Below are positions 25,409 through 33,837 of a stretch of 64,000 nucleotides of DNA, in pieces (the first letter of the stretch is position 1; each line of letters opens with the position of its first letter). This stretch comes from Paenibacillus tyrphae. Lineage in GTDB: Bacteria; Bacillota; Bacilli; Paenibacillales; NBRC-103111. The position numbers and the translations under genes were made by a program. The stretch is taken from NCBI RefSeq assembly GCF_000722545.1, contig NZ_JNVM01000021.1, positions 136,174 to 200,173 on the forward strand, written 5' to 3'. Under the pieces are notes generated by a model. The model was not told where the DNA came from and made no database searches. It worked only from the letters and a program-made list of their open reading frames with translations.

Positions 25409-25816
25409 ATGAAACGAGCGATTTCGCGTACCGCAGCGGGACTGCTCCTTGCGCTGCTGCTTGCCGGCTGCGAGGAGGAACGGTAGGCGGCCCCTGCCTC
25501 GGGCACGGCACCTTCCGCCCCGTCTGCGGGCGAAGCGTCCCAGGCCGCCTTTCCTTACAAGCAGGAAATCGCAGCTGCAGGATTGGCCGTGCCGTGGGAA
25601 ATCGATTTTGCGGCGGATGGCAGTTTGTACAAGCAGGGGGAAGCGGGGCTGCTTAGCTTCGCGCTCGATCCGCAATTTGCACGCAACGGCTATAGGTATG
25701 CCTATCATACGTACGTCCAAGGCGACCGGCCGCGGGCAGCCGCAGAAGGACGACGACAAGATCATCCGGTTTGTACCGGAATTTCAAATCATGAACTAAC
25801 GGATTGGAGAACGTGA
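25409..25816 (+). pseudogene. Broken PQQ-dependent sugar dehydrogenase lipoprotein gene
   Basis: The frame opens with a lipoprotein signal (MKRAISRTAAGLLLALLLAGC) and is stopped by TAG four codons after the Cys. Reading on in the same frame gives AGLAVPWEIDFAADGSLY, the start of a glucose/sorbosone dehydrogenase propeller, then jumps directly to GEAGLLSFALDPQFARNGY, which is normally about 35 residues further on. After HTYVQGD the frame shifts (GQPQKDDDKIIRFV reads in another frame) and most of the roughly 350-residue protein is missing. A -10 box TATAAT (25372-25377) remains upstream. At least one stop, one internal deletion and one frameshift are present. Confidence 0.8.
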
Positions 25817-25822
25817 AGCGGG

Positions 25823-27022
25823 ATGCAAGAGCAGGAATTGACGGAATTAACGGGCCGATTGTTTCAGGAAGGGACGCTGATCCAAGCGACGCTGAGCCAG
25901 GTGCGGCGCAGTGATCCGGACGGGTGCACGAAGGTGACGGTGAAGCCCGTGCAGCTTAAAGGGGCTTTGCACTATCAATTCAGCTCCTTCTGCGGCCCGA
26001 AGGTGCTGCATGACAATTTGGTGCCGGAAGCGGCGGAGGAGAAGCTGAACGTGCTGTTAGCCGAGCAGTTCCGACAGGGGCTGCTGCAAACGGGCGAAGC
26101 GGACTATCAGGTGCTGATCAGCAAGAAAGGCAAGATCGGCATCCTTCGCAAGCCGCCGATCAAGCAAGCGGTAGGCGGAGCGCCTGCCCACAACCGGAAA
26201 AAGAACTACATGCTGGAGGAAGGCGTGCCCGTTCCTTTTCTGATTGAGCTTGGAATTATGAACGCCCAGGGGAAGGTGCTGGCCCCGAAATACGACAAGT
26301 TCCGCCAAATCAACCGGTTTGTCGAAATGATCGCCGATATTTTGCCGCATTTGCCGAAGGACCGGACGCTGACCATCGTCGATTTTGGCTGCGGCAAATC
26401 GTATTTGACGTTTGCGATGTATTATTTTCTGAAGGAGATGCAGGGCTTCGACCTGCGCGTCGTCGGCCTCGATCTCAAGGAGGATGTGATCCGGCACTGC
26501 AGCGCGCTTGCGGAGAAGCTCGACTATGGCGGGTTGCGGTTCCTTGTCGGCGACATCGCCAAGTATGACGAGCTGCAGCAGGTCGATATGGTCGTGACGC
26601 TGCACGCTTGCGATACGGCGACCGATGCGGCGCTGGAGAAAGCGGTTCGCTGGGGCGCTTCGGTCATCTTGTCCGTGCCTTGCTGCCAGCATGAGCTGTT
26701 CCGGCAGGTGCACAGCGACGTGCTCGGCCCACTGCTGCAGCACGGCATTTTGAAGGAGCGGTTTTCCGCGCTGGCTACGGATGCGATCCGGGCGAAGCTG
26801 CTCGAGCTGGTCGGCTACAAGACGCAGCTGCTCGAATTCATCGACCTGGAGCATACGCCGAAAAATATTTTAATCCGGGCGGTTCGCAGCGTCCAGCCGC
26901 CGAAACCCGCTGAACGGGCCAAGCTGGCGGAGGAGTACCAAGGATTCCGGAACTTCCTGCAGGCGGAGCCTTATTTGGAACGGGCGCTGCAGGACAAGCT
27001 GAACCCGTGGCTGAAATCATAA
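25823..27022 (+). CDS. SAM-dependent methyltransferase (Methyltransf_32 type)
   Basis: A 399-residue protein. The N-terminal half (about 1-150) has no recognised domain but includes a basic segment (APAHNRKKNYML). The C-terminal half is a class I methyltransferase with motif I VDFGCGKSYLTFAMYYF (about 187-203), an acidic second strand (VVGLDLKEDVI) and DMVVTLHACDTATD, followed by VPCCQHELF. This pattern is that of the Methyltransf_32/GSTCD-like group; the substrate is probably RNA, but that is not established. The ATG has only a weak upstream site (GAAGCGGG). It lies 6 nt after the dead dehydrogenase gene. Confidence 0.85.
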   Translation: MQEQELTELTGRLFQEGTLIQATLSQVRRSDPDGCTKVTVKPVQLKGALHYQFSSFCGPKVLHDNLVPEAAEEKLNVLLAEQFRQGLLQTGEADYQVLISKKGKIGILRKPPIKQAVGGAPAHNRKKNYMLEEGVPVPFLIELGIMNAQGKVLAPKYDKFRQINRFVEMIADILPHLPKDRTLTIVDFGCGKSYLTFAMYYFLKEMQGFDLRVVGLDLKEDVIRHCSALAEKLDYGGLRFLVGDIAKYDELQQVDMVVTLHACDTATDAALEKAVRWGASVILSVPCCQHELFRQVHSDVLGPLLQHGILKERFSALATDAIRAKLLELVGYKTQLLEFIDLEHTPKNILIRAVRSVQPPKPAERAKLAEEYQGFRNFLQAEPYLERALQDKLNPWLKS

Positions 27023-27026
27023 TTTT

Positions 27027-27074
27027 AAAAAGAGAGGGAGTTCCATGACATAAGTGGATTTGCTCTCTTTTTTT
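27027..27074 (+). terminator. Terminator of the methyltransferase gene
   Basis: AAAAAGAGAG (27027-27036) pairs with CTCTCTTTTT (27063-27072), with a 26-nt loop and a following T-run. Confidence 0.75.
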
Positions 27075-27231
27075 GTCCTTTTTCATTCATTTGTCCTAAA
27101 ATTCGACAAAACTTCTTCGGTTTTTGTGAAACTTTTCACCTATGTTCCGTAGTACAATGGATGTTAATGTTCAATTGGAACATTCATCCATCCACGAATT
27201 GGACAAAATTAGAACCCGAGGTGCTAGTATC

Positions 27232-29214
27232 ATGAGAAATCCACTTCATTCGTTAACGGGCCGATTTATGGTGTACAGCAGCCTGGTGCTCCTGCTCTTA
27301 ATGGGTGTGGTGTTCGCTTATCAAAGCAGCATCATTCGCAGTCACGCGGAAGCTTCGTTATTCGACAAGGGGCGAACGATGGCCATATCGTTATCCAAAA
27401 GCTTGCAGAGCCTAACCGAGTCGGATCTGCGTACCGGAGTAACGCTGCAAGACGGCACGAAGCTGTCCGGCGAGGAGCTGCGGACCCGGTTGTTCGACGA
27501 CCGGCTGGAGCCGATCGCCGCGAGCCGCGAGGAAGCGGAGAAGCGGTCGAAGGATAAGGAATACGCTTCGGCGAAGCAGAAACGATTCGACGGTCAAGAC
27601 ATCCCGCTCGCGCAATACGAACTGAAATATACCAGCGCTTACGGCGCTTATACGGACGAGCGGTGGCAGGCGCTGGTCGACGGATTTTTGACCGACCCGC
27701 AGATCGTGTTCGCCGTTCCGATCGCCTATTCGGCGAATCCAGACGCGGTCGGCTTCATCGCGACGCACAACGGCAGCTACAGCCCGCAAGGCGAGTCTTC
27801 GAAGGATCGCTGGGGAGCGGAGGGGCGGCTTAGCCAGAAATACCGGGGCAATCGCGTATTCAACGACCCGACGGGCTATGCGGCCGCGACGTACAAGGAC
27901 ACTTCCGATGTGCTGCTGCAAAAATACCCGCGAAGCGTGGAAGGACGGGTCGTCGAGACGTGGGATATGTCTTACCCGCTATTCTTCGAGGGCAAGCATT
28001 GGGGGGCGGTTCGCGTTGCGCTCAATAAGGAAAAATCGGACGCCCTGATCGCGCAGCAGCAGCTCACGGTCGCCGCAGAGCTTCTGATCGTGCTGCTTGT
28101 TGTGCTTGGCCTGTTATTCGTGCTGTCGAAGTTTTCCGTCGCCCGTAAGCTTCAGGCGGTGTTGAATGCGACGGCCAATCTCAACTCGCAGGAAGCGGAC
28201 TTGACTTACCGCCTTGCCGTAAGAGGCAAGGACGAGATGGGTCGGCTTTCCGGGGAGATCAACCGGTTTATTGCCCATTTGCAGCAGATGATGATCGGGA
28301 TGCATGCCCTCTCCCTTCGGGTAACGGACGGCTCGCACCAGCTCGCGGCGCATGCCGTACAGTCCCGCGAAGCTTCGGAGGCGATTGCGCATACGCTGGA
28401 CGAACTGGCGGCGGGCGCCGAAAGCCAGGCCGTCAGCGCCGAGGAAAGCGCCAAGGCGATGGAGGAGATGGCAGCCGGCATTCAGCGCATCGCCGAGGCG
28501 TCGGCCCACGTCACGGAGGCGTCGCTCGCGATGGTGCAGGAAGCCGAAGCGGGCAACCGCACCTCGGTTGGAGCCATGGAGCAGATGGCAACGATGAGCC
28601 AGTCGGCGCAGCAGGTCGGCCAAGCGATCAGGGAGCTGGAAGGCCGCATGCAGTCAGTGCAGGAGATGGCCGGGGCCATATCCGGCATTGCGTCCCAGAC
28701 GGGTCTGCTCGCGTTGAACGCGGCTATCGAAGCGGCCCGGGCCGGAGAGCACGGCCGGGGCTTTGCGGTCGTCGCTGGCGAGGTACGCAAATTGGCCGAG
28801 CAGTCCGAGGCGTCGGCGCAGCGCATTCAGGACCAGATCGAAGATATACAAGCCTCTATGGCTTCGGCGGTAACCGCGATGGCGCAGGGCGGCCGCGAGG
28901 TGGAGAAAGGCGTCGGGGAAGTCGAGCAGGCCGGTGCGGCATTCGAGCGGATCTTGGCGATGGCGCAGGGCATCACGGCGCAAATCCAGGAGATATCGGC
29001 CGCTTCCGAGCAGCTGTCCGCCGGCACCGAGGAGGTAACGGCCGGCATCGAGGAGATGGCCCGCATCGCAGGCAGCGCCTCGGAGCAGACGCTGCGGGCG
29101 GCTACTGCCTCAGCCGGTCAGCTCGACCTTGCAGGTCAGGCGTCGGGGGAAGCCGAACAGCTTCGTCAGGCGGCGGACGAGCTTCAGCAAACCGCAGGAC
29201 GGTTCAAAGTATAA
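27232..29214 (+). CDS. Methyl-accepting chemotaxis protein
   Basis: Transmembrane chemoreceptor of 660 residues. TM1 is at about 11-30, an extracytoplasmic sensor at about 31-280 (containing DPQIVFAVPIAY and WDMSYPLFFEGKHWGAVRVAL, a single-Cache-like pattern), TM2 at about 281-299, HAMP at about 300-355, and a long helical signalling domain. The hairpin tip is SQTGLLALNAAIEAARAGEH, with a conserved AVVAGEVRKLAE after it. It should relay a ligand signal to CheA/CheW. The frame is open from 27142, but a TACAAT -10 box at 27153-27158 and GAGGTG before 27232 favour the later ATG. Confidence 0.93.
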   Translation: MRNPLHSLTGRFMVYSSLVLLLLMGVVFAYQSSIIRSHAEASLFDKGRTMAISLSKSLQSLTESDLRTGVTLQDGTKLSGEELRTRLFDDRLEPIAASREEAEKRSKDKEYASAKQKRFDGQDIPLAQYELKYTSAYGAYTDERWQALVDGFLTDPQIVFAVPIAYSANPDAVGFIATHNGSYSPQGESSKDRWGAEGRLSQKYRGNRVFNDPTGYAAATYKDTSDVLLQKYPRSVEGRVVETWDMSYPLFFEGKHWGAVRVALNKEKSDALIAQQQLTVAAELLIVLLVVLGLLFVLSKFSVARKLQAVLNATANLNSQEADLTYRLAVRGKDEMGRLSGEINRFIAHLQQMMIGMHALSLRVTDGSHQLAAHAVQSREASEAIAHTLDELAAGAESQAVSAEESAKAMEEMAAGIQRIAEASAHVTEASLAMVQEAEAGNRTSVGAMEQMATMSQSAQQVGQAIRELEGRMQSVQEMAGAISGIASQTGLLALNAAIEAARAGEHGRGFAVVAGEVRKLAEQSEASAQRIQDQIEDIQASMASAVTAMAQGGREVEKGVGEVEQAGAAFERILAMAQGITAQIQEISAASEQLSAGTEEVTAGIEEMARIAGSASEQTLRAATASAGQLDLAGQASGEAEQLRQAADELQQTAGRFKV

Positions 29215-29237
29215 CCGCGTCCTGCGGTTTTTCTTTT
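29213..29237 (+). terminator. Short terminator of the chemoreceptor gene
   Basis: AACCGC (29213-29218) pairs with GCGGTT (29224-29229) around a 5-nt loop, followed by TTTCTTTT. Confidence 0.75.
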
Positions 29238-29268
29238 GGCTTCGCTGTGTGTTTGTACGGGACGGTTG

Positions 29269-29277
29269 TGCTACAAT
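29269..29277 (+). promoter_or_regulatory. Extended -10 promoter of the DNA glycosylase gene
   Basis: TGCTACAAT (TG at 29269-29270, TACAAT at 29272-29277) is an extended -10 element without a clear -35. It places the transcript start after the ATG at 29276, so translation should begin at 29324. Confidence 0.5.
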
Positions 29278-29323
29278 GAGGCTGCTTGGATGTGAAACGA
29301 ATCAAACGAGAGGCGATGCATCG

Positions 29324-29854
29324 ATGGCGGCAGATAAGGAACGTCCCCGCTTGATCGGCTTGCCGCCGGTCGCGGATGAGCGCTGCCGGCTGCTGATTCT
29401 CGGATCGATGCCGGGGGAGGCGTCCCTGCGGGCGCAGCAGTATTACGGCCATCCGCGCAACGGCTTTTGGCCGCTTCTCTACGCGCTGCTGGACGGCGGG
29501 GAGCCGGCTGCGGCATACGAGGAGCGGCTCCGCTTTGCGTTATCCCGTGGCGTAGCGCTGTGGGACGTGCTTGCGGCGTGCGAGCGCGAAGGCAGTCTCG
29601 ACACGGCGATCCGCCGTCCGGAGGCGAACGACTTTGCGGGGTTCTACGCGGCGTATCCGGGCATCCGCAATGTCTTCTTCAATGGCAGCACGGCGGCCGA
29701 CCTGTACCGCCGGCAGGTCATGAAGGGGGCCGCAGACGACGGCAAGAGCTATAAGCTGCTGCCGTCGTCGAGTCCAGCGCGGGCTATGTCACAAGTGGCC
29801 AAGCTGGAAGCCTGGCAGCCTGTGCGGGAGGCTTGGCTTGCCGTAGACGGCTAG
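29324..29854 (+). CDS. DNA-deoxyinosine glycosylase (UDG family 6)
   Basis: Base-excision repair enzyme of 176 residues in the uracil-DNA glycosylase superfamily. It starts with the family pattern LIGLPPVADERCRLLILGSMPGEASL (seen here in pieces: LLILGSMPG, then QQYYGHPRNGFWPLL), continues with GVALWDVLAACEREGSLD, and ends with LLPSSSPARAMS. The GSMPG and LPSSSPA motifs correspond to the catalytic and DNA-intercalating loops. Family 6 enzymes remove hypoxanthine arising from adenine deamination. The start at 29324 follows GAGAGG and the extended -10 element; an ATG at 29276 is excluded by promoter position. Confidence 0.88.
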   Translation: MAADKERPRLIGLPPVADERCRLLILGSMPGEASLRAQQYYGHPRNGFWPLLYALLDGGEPAAAYEERLRFALSRGVALWDVLAACEREGSLDTAIRRPEANDFAGFYAAYPGIRNVFFNGSTAADLYRRQVMKGAADDGKSYKLLPSSSPARAMSQVAKLEAWQPVREAWLAVDG

Positions 29855-29871
29855 CGGCCCCGGGAGTCGGA

Positions 29872-30021
29872 TTACTCCTTCTCCTTCTGGTCGGCTCCGA
29901 TCTGATTGACCGTTGTTTTCACTTGATTGAGCGTATCGTTCACGAATTCCATATCTTGATTTTCGGCTTCCATCGAAGCCGTGCTTTCGTAATTGCCATC
30001 GTGCTTTTTATTTTCCGACAT
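29872..30021 (-). CDS. Microprotein of 49 residues
   Basis: Short minus-strand gene. The ATG (complement at 30019-30021) is preceded by AAAGGAGGAAATGGC with ideal spacing. The product is hydrophilic and acidic/amide-rich: it starts MSENKKHDGNYESTASME and ends NQIGADQKEKE, with a helix-prone middle (FVNDTLNQVKTTVNQ). It has no cysteine and no membrane segment. The strong ribosome site and codon-typical composition support a real gene. The family is not recognised; the size resembles small sporulation- or stress-expressed Bacillota proteins. Confidence 0.75.
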   Translation of the reverse strand: MSENKKHDGNYESTASMEAENQDMEFVNDTLNQVKTTVNQIGADQKEKE

Positions 30022-30162
30022 GCCATTTCCTCCTTTCGGGATAAGTTTAAATAACGTCAGTTCATGCTTAACGTGCGCAGCCAGCCCGGAAAATATTCTC
30101 TTTTTCCGAAAGGCATACTAAGCGAAATATCATTTCTGCAAGCGACGAGAGGAGGATGCCGG

Positions 30163-30696
30163 ATGGCAAGACAGACGAGCCAAGTTCCGTTCGGGTACGA
30201 GCCGCCGAATGGGCGCGATACGAATCGCGGAAGCTTGTGGGTTTACGATGCGTTCGAGAACTACACGGAGCAGGAGCTTGCACGCGTTCTTGCGCTGGCG
30301 AGCGGGCGCGGCATCGCCAAGGCGGTGTTCTACCCGCTGCACGAGGAGACGGTCCGGCGCATGGAGAAACGTCGTTCCGTAGCTCCTTACCACCGAAGGG
30401 TTGAGGCGCTGGAGACGCTGCTTGCGGCTTCGGATACGAAGGTCGATTATGTCGTCGAATCGTTCGAGGGCAAGCGCAAAAAGTACACTCCGGCGGACAC
30501 CGCCTTCCGATTTTTGGAAGAGAAATATGCCGCTCCCCATTTCGTTTGGGTGACCGGGACGACAGCCGAGCTCCTCGCAGGCTACGAATCGTTCGAGACG
30601 TGGATCAAAAAAATCCGCTGGTTCGTGAGCGAGGAGGGAAGCCCGGTCACGCATCCCCGGCTGCAAGCGTATGCCAACCGTTGGGACCCAGTCTGA
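30163..30696 (+). CDS. Conserved hypothetical cytosolic protein
   Basis: A 177-residue soluble protein with mixed alpha/beta character: LWVYDAFENYTEQELARVLAL, then AKAVFYPLHEETVRRM, then KVDYVVESFEGKRKKYTPAD and a Trp-rich C terminus (TWIKKIRWFV). Alternating strands and helices could form a nucleotide-binding fold with HIGH-like spacing (PLHEETV), but no family can be named. The frame is open back to 30064; the ATG at 30163 follows AGAGGAGG with 8-nt spacing. It is probably monocistronic. Confidence 0.75.
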   Translation: MARQTSQVPFGYEPPNGRDTNRGSLWVYDAFENYTEQELARVLALASGRGIAKAVFYPLHEETVRRMEKRRSVAPYHRRVEALETLLAASDTKVDYVVESFEGKRKKYTPADTAFRFLEEKYAAPHFVWVTGTTAELLAGYESFETWIKKIRWFVSEEGSPVTHPRLQAYANRWDPV

Positions 30697-30813
30697 AGGC
30701 CTAGTTCGATCCGCATCCCCTGAAAATGGCATAAAAGTCCGAACCCTATAACGAACTCTGTTCGGAAACTACGGGCGGAAGCTTTCGATGCCTGTCACAG
30801 GGAGAGAGAAACG

Positions 30814-31815
30814 ATGGGGAAACTTAAAAAAACAGTCGTATGGGTGATTGCAGCCGCACTTTTGGGCGGGCTGATTTATGGCGTCACTTGGGTGGGCGAT
30901 GCGCCCGTATCGGCTGAAATATCGACAGAAGCCAAAGGGCAGCTCGTCGGCTTGACGGACGGCAACAAACAAATCAAAGTGTCTTACGACGGAACGGAAA
31001 AAACTTACCCGCTGACTGCGGACGTGTGGGTATACCGCAATTTGCAAAAAGCGGCGATCACGGATTTGAAGCCGGGCGATTCGCTGGAAATTATATTGAA
31101 CAGCAAAAATCAAGCCGCCTACATTAAGGCGGCGGCACCCGAACAAGCCGCTGCGCCGCAAAGCTCGGCCACGCCGGCCCCCGAGCCGAACTCGGCGGCG
31201 ACGCAAGGCTTGGGCGCATCGCAAGGTCCAGCTGCGCCTGCGACTTCCGGCAGCACGGCCCCCGTGCCGCCGACTGGTCCGGCGCATACGCCTGCGGCTT
31301 CGACTTCGGCTCCGGCTGACCGTCAGGCTGCCGCGGAACCGGCTAAGCCGGCGGTAAACGGGAGCTGGCCTTGGGAGCGGCTGTCGTTGGAGCTGAAAAG
31401 CCGGGAGCTGGCTTTGAAGGTAAAGCAGGAGCAGACGGACAAGGGCGATGAGGCCGACGTTTATATCCAAACTAAGGATCGTGCGGTGGTTCATCTGAAT
31501 GGAGCGCAGGCGGAGCAATTGCTTCTACTGCTAATGCAGGGGCTGCCTTCGGAGAAAGACGCTTGGGAGAAGGCGCTTAAGCAGCGCTTGGCGGCGCAAT
31601 TCAAGCTAAAGGACGATTCGCCGGATTGGAAGATCGACGTGAAGTGGAAAGACGACGCCAAAGTTGTCCGAACGCCGCCCGTACAGGCCGGGAAGCCGGA
31701 GCCTAACGGCCATGGAGCGGACAAAGAGCATGGCAAAGGCAAGAATAAGGAGAAAGAAAAAGAGAAGGAAAAAGCGAAAAACCGCGATAAGCACAACGAT
31801 GAGAATGACGACTGA
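30814..31815 (+). CDS. Membrane-anchored protein with charged C-terminal tail
   Basis: A 333-residue protein with an N-terminal signal anchor (VVWVIAAALLGGLIYGVTWV, about 9-28). It continues with a small beta domain (about 40-110: GQLVGLTDGNKQIKVSYDG to LKPGDSLEIIL), an Ala/Pro/Ser-rich linker (about 111-185), a second alpha/beta domain (about 188-290) and a very basic/acidic tail (repeated KE pairs, about 300-333). The domain order suggests an extracytoplasmic envelope protein with a flexible spacer crossing the wall. The family is not recognised. AGGGAGAG precedes the ATG and a terminator follows. Confidence 0.75.
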   Translation: MGKLKKTVVWVIAAALLGGLIYGVTWVGDAPVSAEISTEAKGQLVGLTDGNKQIKVSYDGTEKTYPLTADVWVYRNLQKAAITDLKPGDSLEIILNSKNQAAYIKAAAPEQAAAPQSSATPAPEPNSAATQGLGASQGPAAPATSGSTAPVPPTGPAHTPAASTSAPADRQAAAEPAKPAVNGSWPWERLSLELKSRELALKVKQEQTDKGDEADVYIQTKDRAVVHLNGAQAEQLLLLLMQGLPSEKDAWEKALKQRLAAQFKLKDDSPDWKIDVKWKDDAKVVRTPPVQAGKPEPNGHGADKEHGKGKNKEKEKEKEKAKNRDKHNDENDD

Positions 31816-31850
31816 TCGGAGGGCTTCCGCTTTCACCGCCTACACAACGG

Positions 31851-31894
31851 CAGCCCGTCTGGAGATGATTAACGCTCCGGACGGGCTGTTTTTT
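31851..31894 (+). terminator. Terminator between convergent genes
   Basis: CAGCCCGTC (31851-31859) pairs with GACGGGCTG (31880-31888) and GGAG pairs with CTCC inside, followed by TTTTTTG. It ends the anchored-protein gene; the microprotein gene pair converges on it. Confidence 0.85.
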
Positions 31895-31903
31895 GTCGCT
31901 GCT

Positions 31904-32068
31904 CTAGTCCTCGGGAGTCCGGTCCAAGTACAAACGGGAGACGAGAGTGGCGTCTCCGCGCCGTACTTCTTCCTCCGTCGCCTTTTCCTCCAAAGGATCG
32001 TGCGTATTCATGCCCGGGGCGATGGTCGGATCGTGGGGATACCGCGCCTCTTCTTCCTTGCCGGTCAC
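31904..32068 (-). CDS. Microprotein of 54 residues (second of an overlapping pair)
   Basis: Starts at a GTG (complement at 32066-32068) that overlaps the TGA of the upstream microprotein gene as GTGA. AAGGAGAG lies about 9 nt upstream, inside the preceding gene. The product begins MTGKEEEARYPHDPTIAPGM, is strongly acidic in the middle (EEKATEEEVRRGD) and ends YLDRTPED. It has no membrane segment. The overlap, the ribosome site and a terminator just beyond the stop support a real, translationally coupled gene. The family is not recognised. Confidence 0.7.
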   Translation of the reverse strand: MTGKEEEARYPHDPTIAPGMNTHDPLEEKATEEEVRRGDATLVSRLYLDRTPED

Positions 32069-32223
32069 AATTTCTTCTCTCCTTCCGTCTTAGAATAGGC
32101 AATCAGCGTAATCGGACCACCGGTCAATTCGGCCAGCCGCGCTTCCGTCTGTTGAATGATATCGATGACTTTTTCTTGCTCGTGAAGCGGGGCGATTTGG
32201 TAGTCGGTCGTTTCGATTTTCAC
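32065..32223 (-). CDS. Microprotein of 52 residues (first of an overlapping pair)
   Basis: Starts at a GTG (complement at 32221-32223) behind CAGGAGGCC with 8-nt spacing. The product starts MKIETTDYQIAPLHEQ, has a helix-forming middle (KVIDIIQQTEARLAELTG) and a short hydrophobic strand (PITLIAYSK) before a basic end. It overlaps the next microprotein gene by GTGA. Small soluble proteins of this type are frequent in Bacillota, but I do not recognise the family. Confidence 0.72.
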   Translation of the reverse strand: MKIETTDYQIAPLHEQEKVIDIIQQTEARLAELTGGPITLIAYSKTEGEKKL

Positions 32224-32417
32224 GGGTGAGGCCTCCTGTATGGGATAATATCGATTTCCCGGTTAGAATTCCCTTTGGGAAACTCCCGCATGCGTGGAAG
32301 GCGATGGAAACGGGGCTGGAAAGAAACGCAAAAAACATGGCTCGGCATCGCGCCGCTGTGTTATATTGAAGCTACTGTTCGGGAACACGGTGAAATGACG
32401 AGGGAGGAAGAAATTGC

Positions 32418-33755
32418 ATGAATTGGAACCGCTTGGCCGTGATGGCGAGCATCGTGCTCGCCGTGCTGATTTCGTCGATGGATACGACGATCATGAATAC
32501 GACGATGCCGCGGATCGCGGAGGAGCTCGGGGATGTGAAGCTGTATGCATGGAGCTTCGCTTCTTACATGATTTTATGTACGATCGTAACGCCGCTTAGC
32601 GGCAGGCTTTCGGATTTGTACGGACGCAAAAAAGTGCTGTCGGTCGGCATTTTGGTCTTCTTGCTCGGGTCTGTGCTCTGCGGTACGTCCGCGACCATGC
32701 TGCAGCTCGTATTGTACCGGGGGCTCCAAGGGCTCGGTGCGGGCGCGATGATTGCGTTCCCGGCCATTATCGCCGGGGATTTGTTCCCAGTGGAAGCGCG
32801 GGGCAAAATCCAGGCGTTCTTCACGGGCATGTGGGGAATCTCGTCGGTGTTGGCGCCGCTGCTCGGCAGTTTGTTCATTGAGCATTTGAGCTGGCGGTGG
32901 ATTTTTTATATCAATATTCCGATTTGTGTGGCATCGCTGCTGCTGCTTGTGCCCTATCGGGAATTGTACGAGGCTCGCAAAAGCCGGATTAACTACTGGG
33001 GAGCCCTCTGGTTCGGACTTGGCATCGGGCTGCTGCTGTTCAATACGGTGGTGAGCGAGGGCTTTCTGCTGTATACGGTGGGCGGTGTATTGTTTTTGCT
33101 GCTGTTCGTGTATAACGAACGGAGACATCCGTCGCCGATTATGCCGGTGGCGCTGCTTAAGAACGGCTCCGTCGCCTGGATGAACCTGAACGGCTTCTTG
33201 ACGTGCGCGGCGCTGTTCGGTACGTCCAGCTACATACCGTTTTATTTGCAGCAGCACGGGTACTCGCTTTTCGTCAGCGGGCTTTCGCTGCTCGGGACGT
33301 CCGTCGGATGGATTCTTGTAGGCGTTCCGGCCGGCAAATGGGTGCTGCGCTACGGCTATCGGCCGCTGCTGTTTACCGGCAACGTCCTGCTGGTGCTGTC
33401 CGGGCTGCTGCTGCTGTTTTTGCCGGACGAAGGAGGCTTTTGGTACGTCAATGCGATCATGGTGGTGCAAGGACTGGCGTACGGGCTGCTCTATACCGTA
33501 TCGGTCATCGGAGTGCAGCAGCTTGTTGCCGCCGATCAAAAAGGGATCTCCACGTCGCTGCAGGTCTTCTCGCGGAATATCGGCACGGCGGCCGGGGTTA
33601 CGATTATGGGCGCGCTTCTGACAGCGGCGCCGGCTTTTATGACCGGTATCCACCGGCTGTTCCTGTACGGGTTTATCGTCAGCTTGGCTGCGCTGGTGTC
33701 CACGATTTTTCTTTTTACGCGCCGCACAGTGTCGATTTCCGGAAGCGGGGCTTGA
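32418..33755 (+). CDS. MFS drug exporter, DHA2 type (EmrB/QacA-like)
   Basis: Major facilitator transporter of 445 residues with about 14 hydrophobic helices. The start (VLAVLISSMDTTIMNTTMPRIAEEL) with its Asp in TM1 is typical of DHA2 proteins, as is the motif A loop GRLSDLYGRKKVL and the motif C-like stretch GLQGLGAGAMIAFP. These pumps expel drugs or other organic compounds using the proton gradient. GAGGGAGGAAG precedes the ATG. No TetR or MarR regulator gene is adjacent. Substrate unknown. Confidence 0.9.
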   Translation: MNWNRLAVMASIVLAVLISSMDTTIMNTTMPRIAEELGDVKLYAWSFASYMILCTIVTPLSGRLSDLYGRKKVLSVGILVFLLGSVLCGTSATMLQLVLYRGLQGLGAGAMIAFPAIIAGDLFPVEARGKIQAFFTGMWGISSVLAPLLGSLFIEHLSWRWIFYINIPICVASLLLLVPYRELYEARKSRINYWGALWFGLGIGLLLFNTVVSEGFLLYTVGGVLFLLLFVYNERRHPSPIMPVALLKNGSVAWMNLNGFLTCAALFGTSSYIPFYLQQHGYSLFVSGLSLLGTSVGWILVGVPAGKWVLRYGYRPLLFTGNVLLVLSGLLLLFLPDEGGFWYVNAIMVVQGLAYGLLYTVSVIGVQQLVAADQKGISTSLQVFSRNIGTAAGVTIMGALLTAAPAFMTGIHRLFLYGFIVSLAALVSTIFLFTRRTVSISGSGA

Positions 33756-33782
33756 GAACGGCGGCGCGAAAGCCGCAGAAAG

Positions 33783-33822
33783 AACAAAGGGCGTTCTGCT
33801 TAATGCAGAACGCCCTTTGTTG
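33783..33822. terminator. Perfect 17-bp bidirectional terminator hairpin
   Basis: A 17-bp perfect stem (AACAAAGGGCG... pairing with its exact complement) encloses the loop TTAAT. It separates the MFS gene from the convergent His/Tyr-rich protein gene. Confidence 0.85.
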
Positions 33823-33837
33823 TCACGCGGCCTTTCT

